Below are positions 1 to 6,979 of a DNA stretch of 9,478 bases, piece after piece. The notes under the pieces are model-generated. The model saw only the letters and a program-made list of their open reading frames with translations. It was not told where the DNA came from and searched no databases. Positions within the stretch are counted from its first letter, which is position 1. Every line of letters starts with the position of its first letter. The position numbers were made by a program, and so were the translations under genes. Where the stretch lies: NCBI GenBank assembly GCA_937982515.1, contig CALJMB010000055.1, positions 1-9,478 of the forward strand. The letters are read 5' to 3'. Source of the DNA: an uncultured Balneolaceae bacterium. Its GTDB lineage: Bacteria > Bacteroidota > Rhodothermia > Balneolales > Balneolaceae.

Positions 1-63
1 GACCGGCAACCGCTAACCGGACCAGAGCACGCCCCACACGCGATACGCAGTACGAAATGCGGC
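1..63. repeat. Degenerate heptanucleotide-periodic tract, cut by the window edge
   Basis: Reading in steps of seven from position 1 gives gaccggc, aaccgct, aaccgga, then less regular units, then acacgcg, atacgca, gtacgaa, atgcggc. The AACCG core and later the TACG core recur in register, which suggests a decayed 7-bp tandem array that may continue to the left of the window. It has the same period as the arrays around mazG but a different unit sequence. The degeneracy makes this a tentative call. Confidence 0.4.
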
Positions 64-199
64 GGGTATCCACAGGTTAAAATCTATGCTTAAGAATATT
101 ATAAAATATTTTTAGTATATCGTAATATGGATAGCAGTGTAGGTGTTGCCCGGCGTCCTCTCCATGCCATCGCCGCACCATCCCTATACCAAAGTCGGT

Positions 200-316
200 A
201 CAGCTCCGTCACAGCTCCGTCACAGGTCCGTCACAGGTCCGTGTTTGGCACGGACCTGTACCGGAGCAGTTACGCGGTTGTTATGTATTTATACCGGAGA
301 TGGCACGGAGATGCCA
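200..316. repeat. 11-bp-phased repeat array with central hairpin
   Basis: Four consecutive 11-mers occupy 200-243: acagctccgtc twice, then acaggtccgtc and acaggtccgtg. The last unit (233-243) is perfectly complementary to 249-259 (cacggacctgt) across a 5-nt loop, giving an 11-bp hairpin stem. To the right, accggag-type units at 260 and 293 are 33 bp apart, and cggagatg occurs at 295 and 306. The 11-bp phase therefore continues on the right arm in inverted sense. Positions 301-316 add a small tggca/tgcca hairpin. The role is unknown; it could be a minisatellite or a protein-binding array. Confidence 0.7.
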
Positions 317-522
317 GGGGCACCGTATAGAGAGGATACGGGCAAAGATAAAGGAGAGAACCGACGGAAGTTTATAGGGAATAGTAAAATTAATAGATGA
401 AAATTAAAATATGTATTATGTTGTGATCAGTGTCACTGCCGGTAAAAAGCGGTATAGATTCATCGGTACCAAAGCGTGATACACAAATTAACGGGTAACA
501 ACACCGGATGTAGGAGGGCTGA

Positions 523-558
523 ATGAAATTATTATTAACATCTTATGCCTCATCTTAA
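523..558 (+). other. 11-codon ORF with strong ribosome binding site (gene-start remnant or leader peptide)
   Basis: AGGAGG at 512-517 lies 5 nt before ATG 523, the best Shine-Dalgarno in the window. The ORF encodes only MKLLLTSYASS and then stops with TAA at 556-558. The sequence MKLLLTS resembles the first beta strand of peptidase-S51/dipeptidase-E-like proteins, so this may be the 5' end of a gene whose body was replaced by the dispersed repeat that begins at about 546. A leader peptide is a less likely alternative because nothing downstream resembles an attenuator. Both readings are inference from a very short sequence. Confidence 0.3.
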
Positions 559-646
559 CAGTTCCCTTACCTTTATCCCGCTATCGGCAGGTGGAAAGGC
601 TCTTATTTAAAGGGATGATTTAGAACCGGGCTCTTTCTTTAGTAAC
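546..646 (+). repeat. Dispersed intergenic repeat, copy A
   Basis: Positions 577-645 align without gaps to 8091-8159 with 52 of 69 identities, including the shared blocks aggctctt and gatttagaa. Weaker similarity, needing a 3-nt gap, extends left to the shared word tgcct at 546 and 8064. Both copies have the same orientation. They are not parts of homologous genes, so this is a dispersed noncoding element. Copy A lies about 100 bp upstream of leuS. Confidence 0.7.
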
Positions 647-659
647 TCAACAACTCAAC
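644..659. repeat. 8-bp direct repeat aactcaac x2
   Basis: The unit aactcaac occurs twice head to tail at 644-651 and 652-659, exactly at the right end of dispersed repeat copy A. It could be a short microsatellite-like expansion at the element boundary. With only two units it could also be chance. Confidence 0.55.
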
Positions 660-746
660 ACGCATAATCTGCCCTTCATACGCCCCGTTTTTTTCCTTAT
701 CTTTGGCAGCTTACAGATAATTTAAAATACAGCGCAAACCCTTTAC

Positions 747-3365
747 ATGAGCACATACAATCCGCAGAAGATTGAAACCAAATGGCAGCAGTACTGGCAG
801 AAGCATAAAACCTTCAAAACGCCGGAGGACCATGATAAGCCTAAATATTATGTACTGGATATGTTTCCCTATCCAAGCGGATCAGGATTGCATGTGGGCC
901 ACCCTGAAGGGTATACAGCCACCGATATTGTAGCCCGTTATAAGCGCATGAAAGGGTTTAATGTGCTTCACCCTATAGGTTGGGACGCTTTTGGCCTGCC
1001 TGCCGAACAGTACGCGGTGAAGACCGGCACACACCCGCGGGAAACTACCGAAAAGAACATCAATCACTTTCGCAATCAACTGAAGGCGCTGGGCTTTAGT
1101 TACGACTGGGATCGCGAGGTTAATACCACCGATCCCGACTATTACAAATGGACTCAATGGATTTTTCTCAAGCTTTATGAAAAAGGGCTGGCTTATGAGG
1201 ATGATGTGCCCGTGAACTGGTGTCCGGAGCTGGGTACGGTGCTGGCCAATGAAGAGGTTATAGACGGGAAAAGCGAGGTAGGCGGATTTCCGGTCATTCG
1301 CAAGCCGATGCGTCAGTGGGTACTGAAAATCACCGAGTATGCCGATCGGCTGCTGGAAGGGCTCGATGATCTCGACTGGCCGCATTCCACCAAAGAAATG
1401 CAGCGCAACTGGATAGGCAAGTCTATCGGTGCGGATATCGATTTTGAAGTTGCGGGGCGGAACGAGGGTGAGGGCAAAACAGATGGAAATGGCCGCGGGG
1501 TTATAAGAGTGTTTACTACCCGCCCGGATACGATTTTTGGCGCTACCTATATGGTGCTGGCCCCGGAGCATCATCTGGTGGATGAAATTACAACTTCCGA
1601 CCAGAGAGAAGCGGTGGAAGCTTATAAAGAGGAGGCCGCCCGTAAATCGGACCTGGAGCGAACAGAACTCAGTAAAGAGAAAACCGGCGTATTTACCGGG
1701 GCCTATGCTGTCAATCCGGCCACAGGAAAAGAGATTCCCATCTGGGTAGCAGACTATGTACTGGCCAGCTACGGTACCGGCGCAATTATGGCGGTTCCGG
1801 GACAGGATGAGCGTGACTGGGAATTTGCCGAGAAGTTCGGCCTGCCGATCATCCGTACGGTTCAGCCCCCCGATGATTTCGATGGTAAGGCATACACTGG
1901 TGAGGGACCGGCCATCAACAGCGATTTTCTGGATGGATTGAATGTTGAGGAAGCAAAGAAAAAAATTATTGAGTGGCTGGAAGAGAAAGGAGCCGGCAAG
2001 AAAGCGATCAACTACAAGCTGCGCGACTGGCTCTTTTCCCGGCAGCGTTACTGGGGTGAACCCTTCCCTGTGATACACGTCGATGGCAAGCCTAAGCCGG
2101 TTCCTGAAGACCAGTTGCCCGTAACACTGCCGGAAGTTGAAGATTTTGAACCGACACAGACGGGCGAGCCGCCACTGGCCAAAGCAAAAGACTGGGTACA
2201 TACCACCGATCCCGAAACAGGTAAGCCTGCCGTGCGGGAGACCAACACCATGCCGCAGTGGGCCGGTTCCTGCTGGTACTATCTGCGCTATGCAAGTCCC
2301 GAGTTTGATAAAGGCCCTGTCGACCCGGAGGAAGAAAAGTATTGGCTGCCGGTAGACCTTTATATAGGAGGAGCCGAGCATTCCGTACTGCACCTGCTCT
2401 ATGCGCGCTTTTGGCATAAAGTGCTGTACGATTGTGGTGTGGTTTCTACCGAAGAGCCCTTCCGCAAGCTGGTGCACCAGGGGATGATTCTCGGAGAGAT
2501 GGAATACACCGGCTATAAAAAGAATGGCGAATGGATCAGTGCCGATCAGGACGGTGATAAGGAGGGAGCCGAGCGGGTCAGGCTTACGGATGATGAGGTA
2601 GAAAAGAAAGGCGAGCAGTTTGTGGTGAAAGGCACGGATATTATCGTGGAGGCTAAGGCCTACAAAATGTCCAAGTCGCGCGGCAACGTGGTAAATCCGG
2701 ACGATATCATTGAACAATACGGAGCCGATTCCATGCGTCTGTATGAAATGTTTATGGGACCTCTGGAGCAGGTTAAGCCGTGGAGTACTAAAGACGTGGA
2801 TGGCGTATATCGTTTCCTGGGCCGCGTATGGCGCCTGATTGTGGATGAGCAGTCTGGTGAAATTCACGAACGGCTCACCGACAGCGAGCCCGAAAGGGAG
2901 CAACTCAGAGTACTGCATGAATGTATCAGGAAAGTATCCGAAGATATTGAGGATCTTTCATTTAATACGGCCATTTCGGCCATGATGATCTTTGTAAATG
3001 AGGCCTACAAATGGGATCAGGTATCGGTAGCTGTGATATCTCAATTCCTGATACTGCTGAACCCTTTCGCTCCGCATATCACCGAGGAGCTGTGGCAAAG
3101 GCTTGGCCATGATGACTCTATCTCAGGAGCGTCATGGCCGGAGTTCAGGGAAGCGTATCTGGTGGCTGATACACAGCATTATCCGGTGCAGGTAAACGGA
3201 AAGGTTCGCAGCAATATCGAAGTGCCGATGGACAAGGCCAGGAATAAAGAGTACGTTCTGGAACTGGCCAAGAGCCAGAAAAACATCAAGAAATATCTTG
3301 AAGAAGGCAACCTGGTGAAAGAGATCTTTGTACCAGGCCGGATTGTGAACCTGGTGGTAAAATAG
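747..3365 (+). CDS. leuS: Leucyl-tRNA synthetase
   Basis: This class Ia aminoacyl-tRNA synthetase charges tRNA-Leu with leucine in the cytoplasm. Its 872 residues match the usual bacterial length of about 860. The ATP-site HIGH variant HVGH is at residues 49-52, inside the typical [15 protein letters not shown] context. The CP1 editing domain follows, with FTTRPDT at 256-262 and a [10 protein letters not shown] segment leading to DERD at 354-357. [15 protein letters not shown] at 425-439 returns to the catalytic core, and KMSKS is at 640-644 after a leucine-specific insertion. An anticodon-binding domain and a [12 protein letters not shown] C-terminal domain (from about 812) complete it. In the zinc-binding ZN1 region only Cys159 remains, so this enzyme probably lacks that zinc. 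The start ATG has no obvious Shine-Dalgarno but gives the family N-terminus. The gene stands alone upstream and converges on the GH3 gene. Confidence 0.98.
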   Translation: MSTYNPQKIETKWQQYWQKHKTFKTPEDHDKPKYYVLDMFPYPSGSGLHVGHPEGYTATDIVARYKRMKGFNVLHPIGWDAFGLPAEQYAVKTGTHPRETTEKNINHFRNQLKALGFSYDWDREVNTTDPDYYKWTQWIFLKLYEKGLAYEDDVPVNWCPELGTVLANEEVIDGKSEVGGFPVIRKPMRQWVLKITEYADRLLEGLDDLDWPHSTKEMQRNWIGKSIGADIDFEVAGRNEGEGKTDGNGRGVIRVFTTRPDTIFGATYMVLAPEHHLVDEITTSDQREAVEAYKEEAARKSDLERTELSKEKTGVFTGAYAVNPATGKEIPIWVADYVLASYGTGAIMAVPGQDERDWEFAEKFGLPIIRTVQPPDDFDGKAYTGEGPAINSDFLDGLNVEEAKKKIIEWLEEKGAGKKAINYKLRDWLFSRQRYWGEPFPVIHVDGKPKPVPEDQLPVTLPEVEDFEPTQTGEPPLAKAKDWVHTTDPETGKPAVRETNTMPQWAGSCWYYLRYASPEFDKGPVDPEEEKYWLPVDLYIGGAEHSVLHLLYARFWHKVLYDCGVVSTEEPFRKLVHQGMILGEMEYTGYKKNGEWISADQDGDKEGAERVRLTDDEVEKKGEQFVVKGTDIIVEAKAYKMSKSRGNVVNPDDIIEQYGADSMRLYEMFMGPLEQVKPWSTKDVDGVYRFLGRVWRLIVDEQSGEIHERLTDSEPEREQLRVLHECIRKVSEDIEDLSFNTAISAMMIFVNEAYKWDQVSVAVISQFLILLNPFAPHITEELWQRLGHDDSISGASWPEFREAYLVADTQHYPVQVNGKVRSNIEVPMDKARNKEYVLELAKSQKNIKKYLEEGNLVKEIFVPGRIVNLVVK

Positions 3366-3518
3366 AGCCGCGGATCTGCGCGGATTATTGAAGAATTGCT
3401 GTTACCCGTTGCTCCCTCCCGAAAAGCACAAGGCTCCGTTCAGGATAACCTATTTGATTTTGATTGGGGTTTAGGAAATTACAACATCATCCGTCCAAAT
3501 CCGTGTGCATCCGCGGCC
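3366..3518. repeat. Palindromic repeat element filling the leuS/GH3 convergent gap
   Basis: The left arm 3367-3386 (gccgcggat, 5 nt, cggatt) is an inverted match to the right arm 3498-3517 (aatccg, 5 nt, atccgcggc), 16 of 20 positions. The left arm starts one base after the leuS stop codon, and the right arm ends one base before the GH3 stop codon. The arms resemble the CCGCAGATTAC-type ends seen at 5023, 5135 and 5668. About 110 bp of unrelated sequence lies between the arms. Because it separates two convergent genes it could act as a bidirectional transcription barrier, but there is no classic short stem plus T-tract, so terminator function is only an inference. Confidence 0.7.
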
Positions 3519-4939
3519 TATAAAAAAGGGGACAGGTCTGATCCGTCCGGCAGTATCCGGGGCAATTTGCCCTGGGCTTTGTTTTTGCCATGGATTTCCA
3601 GCCAGTTATTGATTTGAACCTGCGTGATGCTCTTTACAATAGGCTTACCCAGCGCCCGACTCTCCCGGCGGATGGCGTAATGCCTGTTTATGCGCTGTAT
3701 ATAGCTGTCAATCTCCCCGGCCAGCCGGTTTAGCGTATCGGCATGTACGGGATCAACCAGCTGAATGTACCAGTGGTGGCGGGGAATATCATTTTCTGAG
3801 TCCAGCCTGGAGGCGACGGTAAAGGTGCAGACGTTCAGGTTCATATTTTCCGCGGTCTTTTTCAGCGCTTCTTCCGCTTCGAACATGTACAATCCCTCTC
3901 CATAACTATCCAGCATCTTGCTGAGCCGTCCTTTTACCAGAATTCTCGGCGGATTAACGGAGGTGAACTCAATAATGTCACGAACTGCATACCTCCACAG
4001 GCCTGCGTTGGTACTGACAAGCATAGCATAGGGTACGCCCGGCTTAACATCTGCAAGGGATTGAGCAGGCTGAATACTCAGCGCCTGTCTGTCAGGCAGC
4101 GGGTCCTGTATGAACTCATAGAAGACCCCGTTTCCGGTAACAAGATGTAGGTCATCGCGGCTGAGATCGTCAGAATAAGCAAAGTATCCTTCCGAAGCTC
4201 CATAGGTTTCAATAAAATCGAGGTTGAGCGGTCCGGCGAGTTGTTCAAGATGAGGACGGTAGTTGGCCAGTTTAACTCCTCCGCAAATCAGCAGCTGCAG
4301 ATCAGGCCATACCTCAGCGATATTTTTACAGCCGGAGCGCTTCAGAACTTCCTGGAACAGGGTCAGAATCCAGCTGGGCACGGCAGTAATGACGCTGACG
4401 TCAGCCGTTAGAGCTTTGTCGATAACCTTATCGAATTTTTGACTGAATGACAGCTCAGTCAACTCCTTTGGGGATATCAACTGAAAGGGCTTTAACCAGA
4501 AAGGGGCGTGGTGCGCGGAAAAGCCGCTGATTTCTCCCAGGCTTAGCCTGTTATTTTGCTCAATGCTGCCGGGGAGGCTGATGTGTTTACCCAACAGAGA
4601 GAACAGGTTCGGTCGTTGTTTCAGATAGGCCCGCGCCACCTTTCTCATGAAGAGCTTGTCGCTTTTCAGACGGTCCCGGGAAAGGGGAAGATGTTTGCCT
4701 GCACCCGTGGTACCGGATGAAACGGCAAATGATGAGATCGTGCCGGGCCAGAGCACATCGGGTTTCCCTTTCTTTATATCATCAAGATAAGTCTTCAGGT
4801 CATCATAAAAGTGTATGGGGACCTGTTCGCTGAACTCCTCATAGGAATGAATATTTCTGAAGTTGTAGCGGCGGCCGAATCGGGTATCCCGGGCCTTGTG
4901 GATGAGCTCAGAAAGAACGTTTTGCTGTTGCTCGGTCAT
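3518..4939 (-). CDS. GH3-family acyl-adenylating enzyme (putative acyl-amido synthetase)
   Basis: This belongs to the GH3 family (auxin-responsive-promoter family, ANL superfamily), whose plant members adenylate carboxylic acids such as jasmonate or auxin and join them to amino acids. Bacterial substrates are mostly unknown. The ATP-binding motif SSGTTGAGKHLP is at residues 74-85 and the adenylate-binding YGASEGYFA at 246-254. GLWRYAVRD at 313-321 corresponds to the GLYRYRxGD motif, with Asp321 kept. GKNKAQGKLPRI near the C-terminus (451-462) matches the usual lysine-containing end. At 473 residues it is somewhat short: it begins at the QxxVLxxLIxxAxxTxFG segment and lacks the roughly 25-35 residues that commonly precede it. 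The upstream frame has no ATG before a stop, so the start is the best available. No Shine-Dalgarno is seen. A weak promoter is possible at TTCAAA (5022-5017) with TATAAT (4997-4992). No neighbour indicates a pathway. Confidence 0.85.
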   Translation of the reverse strand: MTEQQQNVLSELIHKARDTRFGRRYNFRNIHSYEEFSEQVPIHFYDDLKTYLDDIKKGKPDVLWPGTISSFAVSSGTTGAGKHLPLSRDRLKSDKLFMRKVARAYLKQRPNLFSLLGKHISLPGSIEQNNRLSLGEISGFSAHHAPFWLKPFQLISPKELTELSFSQKFDKVIDKALTADVSVITAVPSWILTLFQEVLKRSGCKNIAEVWPDLQLLICGGVKLANYRPHLEQLAGPLNLDFIETYGASEGYFAYSDDLSRDDLHLVTGNGVFYEFIQDPLPDRQALSIQPAQSLADVKPGVPYAMLVSTNAGLWRYAVRDIIEFTSVNPPRILVKGRLSKMLDSYGEGLYMFEAEEALKKTAENMNLNVCTFTVASRLDSENDIPRHHWYIQLVDPVHADTLNRLAGEIDSYIQRINRHYAIRRESRALGKPIVKSITQVQINNWLEIHGKNKAQGKLPRILPDGSDLSPFL

Positions 4940-5020
4940 TAATGGATTATGAGTTTTATAATTAAGCTACAAATAAAATGAATAGGTCGTTATTATAAAA
5001 ATTAATTGCCAGGGAGTTTG

Positions 5021-5040
5021 AACCGCAGATAGCGCTGATT
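5021..5040 (+). repeat. CCGCAGATTAC-family repeat end (copy 2)
   Basis: The segment ccgcagatagcgctgatt at 5023-5040 matches the pattern of 3368-3386 and 5668-5685: CCGC-GAT, a variable middle, then GATT. It is on the same strand as those copies. I do not see a clear inverted partner nearby, so this may be a solo or eroded end. Confidence 0.5.
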
Positions 5041-5070
5041 ATGCAGGATCCCATTTCTTAATGTAAGCAC

Positions 5071-5100
5071 AATTGTCCCGGCTTTTAAGCCAGGGCAATT
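5071..5100. repeat. 30-bp palindromic hairpin
   Basis: Positions 5071-5084 pair with 5087-5100 over 14 positions with one mismatch (5079/5092) and one G-T wobble (5076/5095), around a 2-nt centre. The outer ends are aatt and the core is cccggctt/aagccaggg. Symmetry and isolation from any gene end suggest a REP-like palindromic unit rather than a terminator. It lies between repeat ends at 5023 and 5135. Confidence 0.6.
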
Positions 5101-5122
5101 AAGAGGGCTGACATAATGATAT

Positions 5123-5154
5123 AGAATCCGTATTCCATAGATTACATGGATTCT
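5123..5154 (+). repeat. CCGCAGATTAC-family repeat end (copy 3) within a small inverted repeat
   Basis: The segment ccatagattacatggatt at 5135-5152 differs at three of 18 positions from ccgcagattacatagatt at 5668-5685, in the same orientation. It lies inside an agaatcc (5123-5129) / ggattct (5148-5154) inverted repeat. Together with the copy at 5668 it brackets the GxxExxY pseudogene as a direct repeat. Confidence 0.55.
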
Positions 5155-5273
5155 CTGATTAGCTTTGGTGCGCATATTTTTTGGTTGAACCAATTTTAAT
5201 TTATAGGGAATGTACCAGGTAATCGTCTGTTATAGATGAGCATGGCCTTATATAATAACGAAACCAATTTGGG

Positions 5274-5658
5274 ATGAAAAAAGAACAGTATATGTATTCA
5301 GAGATAACCGGCAAGGTAGTGGGATGTGCATGCAATGAAGGTACATTCAGTTCTGGGTTGCGGCTTTTAGTAGGTTATTTATCAGCGGGCACTGAAACTG
5401 GAATTGGGAAAACCCGATTTAGACCATTCCCGTGAAGTATCGATGCCCATTAATTATGATGATATCGAAACAGGAGGCTGAAGGGCAGACTTTCCGGTGG
5501 AAGGGAAAGTAATGGCAGAGATAAAAGCCCGGTTAGAGTTAAACGACAGCAACATGGCTGAAACGATAATCTTTTCCAGAGGCTTTTATACTGAAAGTGG
5601 GGTTACTAATGAGTCTTGGAGGGAGGGGGAACTTAAAATTCTTGAGGGTTATTAATAC
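5274..5658 (+). pseudogene. GxxExxY-family (PD-(D/E)XK nuclease-like) pseudogene
   Basis: When broken frames are joined the product matches the GxxExxY family (Pfam PDDEXK_3), small proteins of about 125 residues with a predicted nuclease-like fold and no established role. ATG 5274 opens MKKEQYMYSEITGKVVGCA. A tandem duplication tgca-tgca (5327-5334) then shifts the frame by +4. The next frame reads AMKVHSVLGCGF, two TAG codons (5368-5373), then VIYQRALKLEL, so the second TAG replaces the signature Glu of G-x-x-E-x-x-Y. MPINYDD leads to a TGA (5479-5481) where RRADF would be expected. ADF and EIKA, which fit the PD-(D/E)XK acid and ExK motifs, survive. An extra G in gggg (5599-5602) shifts the frame again, after which GLLMSLGG and LKFLRVIN give the usual C-terminus, ending near 5658. 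Homology after frame correction is strong by eye, and the gene is certainly dead. Confidence 0.85.
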
Positions 5659-5665
5659 AGGGTTG

Positions 5666-5760
5666 AGCCGCAGATTACATAGATTATTAACTAATATATC
5701 GGGTTAAATTAAGCAGGCAGCAATGCTGTGAAATTTCCCAAATCAACGAAATCTGCGGCT
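5666..5760. repeat. Palindromic repeat element between the pseudogene and citrate synthase
   Basis: The 11-bp arm agccgcagatt (5666-5676) is perfectly inverted at 5750-5760 (aatctgcggct), with 73 bp between. The left arm continues as ccgcagattacatagatt (5668-5685), the best member of the family in this window. The right arm shares its aaatc / atc-gcggc layout with 3497-3517. The element starts about 8 bp after the pseudogene end and finishes 16 bp before the citrate synthase stop codon, so it could affect 3' ends of minus-strand transcripts. Confidence 0.75.
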
Positions 5761-5776
5761 CTCCTTCTGAAGTTGC

Positions 5777-6940
5777 TTACCGCTCGTCTATAGGCACCCA
5801 GTCAAGGTTCTTTTCGCCGGTATAGAGGGCGCGGGGACGTATAAGCCTGTTGTTTTCTGCTTGCTCGATGTAGTGGCCCGTCCAGCCGGAGATGCGGCTC
5901 ATGGCAAAGATACAAGTGTAGAGGTCGGGGCTAATGCCCATAGAATAGTAGACGGTGGCAGAGAAGAAATCTACATTCGGATCTATACCTTTTTCATCCT
6001 TCATGGTTTTCAGGATCACTTCCGACCATTTGTATAGCTCTTCCTGTCCGGTTTCTTCAGAAAGTTCCTTAGACATGCCTCGCAGAATACGCGCGCGGGG
6101 ATCCATTGTTTTATACACCCTGTGGCCAAAGCCCATGATTTTTTCCTTGTTGGAAAGTTTCTTTTTGATGTATTTCTCAGGATCCGCATTGGTTTCTCTG
6201 ATATCTAACAGCATATTCATTACCTGCTGGTTCGCACCACCATGTAAGGGGCCTTTCAGTGAACCGATAGCGCCGGTTACAGCTGAATACATATCAGATT
6301 CGGTAGAACAAATACTGCGGTTGGTAAAAGTGGAGGCGTTCATGCCGTGCTCGGCATGCAGAATCAGGCAGAGGTCCATAGTCCTTTCTGCTTGTTCTCC
6401 CGGTTCTTCTCCATTAAGCATATACAGGAAATTATATGCTGTACTGTTGCCGGAAAGGGGAGCGACGATTTCTTTACCATTACGTGCCCGGTCAAATGCG
6501 GCGATTATAGTGGGCATCTTTGCTGCCAGGGAAATAGCCTGATTCAGCCGAAAGTCTGCTTCTTCTTTGGCTACCTTTTTATGGAAGTCGGCAAGCATAG
6601 ACACGGCTGTGCGCAGTACAGACATCGGTTCGGCTTCTTTGGAAGTGTTTTTCAGATAATCCAGAACGGTCCCGGGCAGAGAGCGCTCGCTCTGAAGCCG
6701 GGCGGTCAGATCATCCAGCTCACTCTGGGTAGGCAGCCGGTCGTGCCACAGCAAGAAGCATACTTCTTCAAAAGTTGAATACTCGGCCAGCGTGTCAATA
6801 TTATAGCCAGCATAGATAAGTTCACCTTTCTGGCCGTCAATGAAGCTTTTGGTTGTGGTAAATGCTACAATGCCTTCCAGGCCTTTATTAATATGAGGAT
6901 ACTGACTTAAATCAATGTCTTTAACTAAGCTCTCCGCCAT
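5777..6940 (-). CDS. gltA: Citrate synthase
   Basis: This enzyme condenses oxaloacetate and acetyl-CoA into citrate at the entry of the TCA cycle, in the cytoplasm. From ATG 6940 the protein has 387 residues, matching the shorter dimeric type common in Gram-positives and archaea rather than the longer E. coli hexameric type. Active-site residues are visible: His198 in HAEHGMNAS, His233 in GPLHGGANQQV, His273 in MGFGHRVYK and Asp324 in NVDFFSATVY. Arginines of the substrate site are at SRISGW (349) and RPRALY (370). An upstream in-frame ATG at 7000 would add 20 residues unlike the family, whereas GGAG at 6947-6950 sits 6 nt before ATG 6940, so the latter was chosen. A 2-methylcitrate synthase cannot be excluded from sequence alone, but no prp genes are nearby. 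A hairpin lies in the leader at 6980-7009. Confidence 0.95.
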   Translation of the reverse strand: MAESLVKDIDLSQYPHINKGLEGIVAFTTTKSFIDGQKGELIYAGYNIDTLAEYSTFEEVCFLLWHDRLPTQSELDDLTARLQSERSLPGTVLDYLKNTSKEAEPMSVLRTAVSMLADFHKKVAKEEADFRLNQAISLAAKMPTIIAAFDRARNGKEIVAPLSGNSTAYNFLYMLNGEEPGEQAERTMDLCLILHAEHGMNASTFTNRSICSTESDMYSAVTGAIGSLKGPLHGGANQQVMNMLLDIRETNADPEKYIKKKLSNKEKIMGFGHRVYKTMDPRARILRGMSKELSEETGQEELYKWSEVILKTMKDEKGIDPNVDFFSATVYYSMGISPDLYTCIFAMSRISGWTGHYIEQAENNRLIRPRALYTGEKNLDWVPIDER

Positions 6941-6946
6941 TCTGAA

Positions 6947-6950
6947 CTCC
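6947..6950 (-). promoter_or_regulatory. Ribosome binding site deciding the citrate synthase start
   Basis: On the minus strand GGAG (within ccggag) lies 6 nt before ATG 6940. No comparable sequence precedes the alternative ATG at 7000. This supports the 387-residue product beginning MAESLVKD. Confidence 0.65.
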
Positions 6951-6979
6951 GGATTTAGTGTTATTTTTTGCTTTATTAA

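Larger units (their letters stand above)
1..746. other. Long intergenic region upstream of leuS
   Basis: No convincing complete protein gene is visible here on either strand. The short ORFs between about 127 and 400 run through repeat sequence and have repetitive, low-complexity products. The region holds a GC-rich 7-bp-periodic tract (1-63), an AT-rich patch (about 90-126), an 11-bp-phased repeat (200-316), an 11-codon ORF with a strong ribosome binding site (523-558), a dispersed repeat copy (546-646) and an 8-bp direct repeat (644-659). The leuS promoter must lie in its right part, but I see no clear -35/-10 pair. TTTG at 702-705 and the AT-rich run at 717-728 are the only candidates and are weak. 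Confidence 0.7.
4940..5776. other. Repeat-rich gap holding a decayed gene
   Basis: No intact gene is visible between the GH3 start codon and the citrate synthase stop codon. The gap contains three CCGCAGATTAC-type repeat ends (5023, 5135, 5668), an inverted partner ending at 5760, a near-perfect 30-bp palindrome (5071-5100), a small TTGGTTGAACCAA palindrome (5181-5193) and the GxxExxY pseudogene. The word aaccaattt occurs at 5188-5196 and again at 5262-5270, flanking the pseudogene's upstream leader. Together these suggest a landing area for dispersed repeat elements. Confidence 0.8.

Noticed and set aside
200..316. CRISPR-like array
   Set aside because: Units are 11 bp, contiguous and without spacers, and no cas gene is present.
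127..400. Two overlapping plus-strand ORFs of 67 and 85 codons
   Set aside because: They run through the 11-bp repeat array, have repetitive products and lack a ribosome binding site.
882..2918. 678-codon open frame on the minus strand
   Set aside because: It lies wholly antisense to leuS, whose motifs are complete, and its product shows no recognisable domain. A long antisense frame is a by-product of leuS codon usage.
3396..3617. 73-codon plus-strand ORF
   Set aside because: It begins inside the palindromic repeat and then runs antisense to the end of the GH3 gene.
5002..5193. 63-codon minus-strand ORF
   Set aside because: It spans a palindrome and two dispersed repeat ends and has no recognisable product.
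5955..6778. Plus-strand ORFs of 195 and 143 codons
   Set aside because: Both are antisense to citrate synthase, which has all active-site residues; no independent coding signal.
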